In this document: piece by piece, positions 41,941-41,967 of the stretch
Layout of the letters: each line of letters begins with the position of its first letter
How positions within the stretch are numbered: the first letter of the stretch is position 1
From: Paludibacteraceae bacterium
GTDB taxonomy: Bacteria > Bacteroidota > Bacteroidia > Bacteroidales > Paludibacteraceae
Reading direction: 5' to 3'
Assembly (NCBI GenBank): GCA_905234835.1
Contig: CAJOIZ010000021.1
Coordinates: 1-41,967, forward strand
Length of the DNA: 41,967 nt
The notes under the pieces: generated by a model
Told to the model about the DNA's origin: nothing
The model's database searches: none
What the model saw: the letters and a program-made list of their open reading frames with translations, nothing else
Position numbers and translations under genes: made by a program

Positions 41941-41967
41941 ATTCTGCTACGGCTGTACGCATGTCTC

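Overview
The window looks like a chromosome segment from a Bacteroidales-type member of the Bacteroidota. Supporting signs are promoters with the TAnnTTTG -7 box, a type B sorting domain of the type IX secretion system, Bacteroidota-style mraZ-rsmH-ftsL-ftsI-murE gene order, little Shine-Dalgarno signal, and a type II-C CRISPR system with 47-bp repeats. I cannot name the species.

Layout, left to right. Positions 1-12079 are all on the minus strand: an exported repeat protein cut by the window edge, a small-protein/GNAT pair resembling a toxin-antitoxin module, a MutS-like ATPase with a P-loop partner, radA, RNase Z, a type IX-secreted protein, serA-serC and a biotin-free carboxyltransferase (oadA-like). 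Positions 12366-21524 are a complete type II-C CRISPR-Cas locus with an unusual order: tracrRNA (-), cas2 (+), a 41-repeat array, then cas1 and cas9 (-). The array therefore lies between cas2 and cas1. Positions 21525-22539 are decayed sequence with a gene remnant and tandem repeats, followed by ferritin. Positions 23145-38527 are the dcw (division and cell wall) cluster on the minus strand, transcribed mraZ, rsmH, ftsL, ftsI, murE, mraY, murD, ftsW, murG. Between murE and mraY it is broken by about 5 kb of accessory genes: two RhuM-family proteins, a YhcG/DUF1016 nuclease plus a remnant of another, a PD-(D/E)XK-like protein, a lipoprotein and an unknown. Positions 38828-41967 hold a subtilisin-like protease, the SRP RNA, a RecD/Dda-like helicase, and a gene-poor end with tandem repeats and gene-tail fragments.

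How the parts work together. The dcw genes make lipid II and build the septum, and two MraZ boxes sit upstream of the mraZ promoter. The cas9-cas1 transcript and the array point the same way, and a -7 box overlaps the cas1 stop codon. A two-way terminator separates the array from cas2. The tracrRNA sits at the far end, divergent from cas2, with a 21-nt anti-repeat, a GCAA-capped terminator hairpin and its own promoter.

The most unusual signal outside known features is a set of short degenerate tandem repeats in intergenic DNA. At least seven loci have units of exactly 11 bp (or 22 = 10+12), yet the unit sequence is different at each locus; two further loci have 16-bp and 7-bp periods. Two neighbouring CRISPR spacers resemble the 7-bp type. 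Gene fragments lie next to two of these arrays. All calls were made by reading the sequence; no database search was run.
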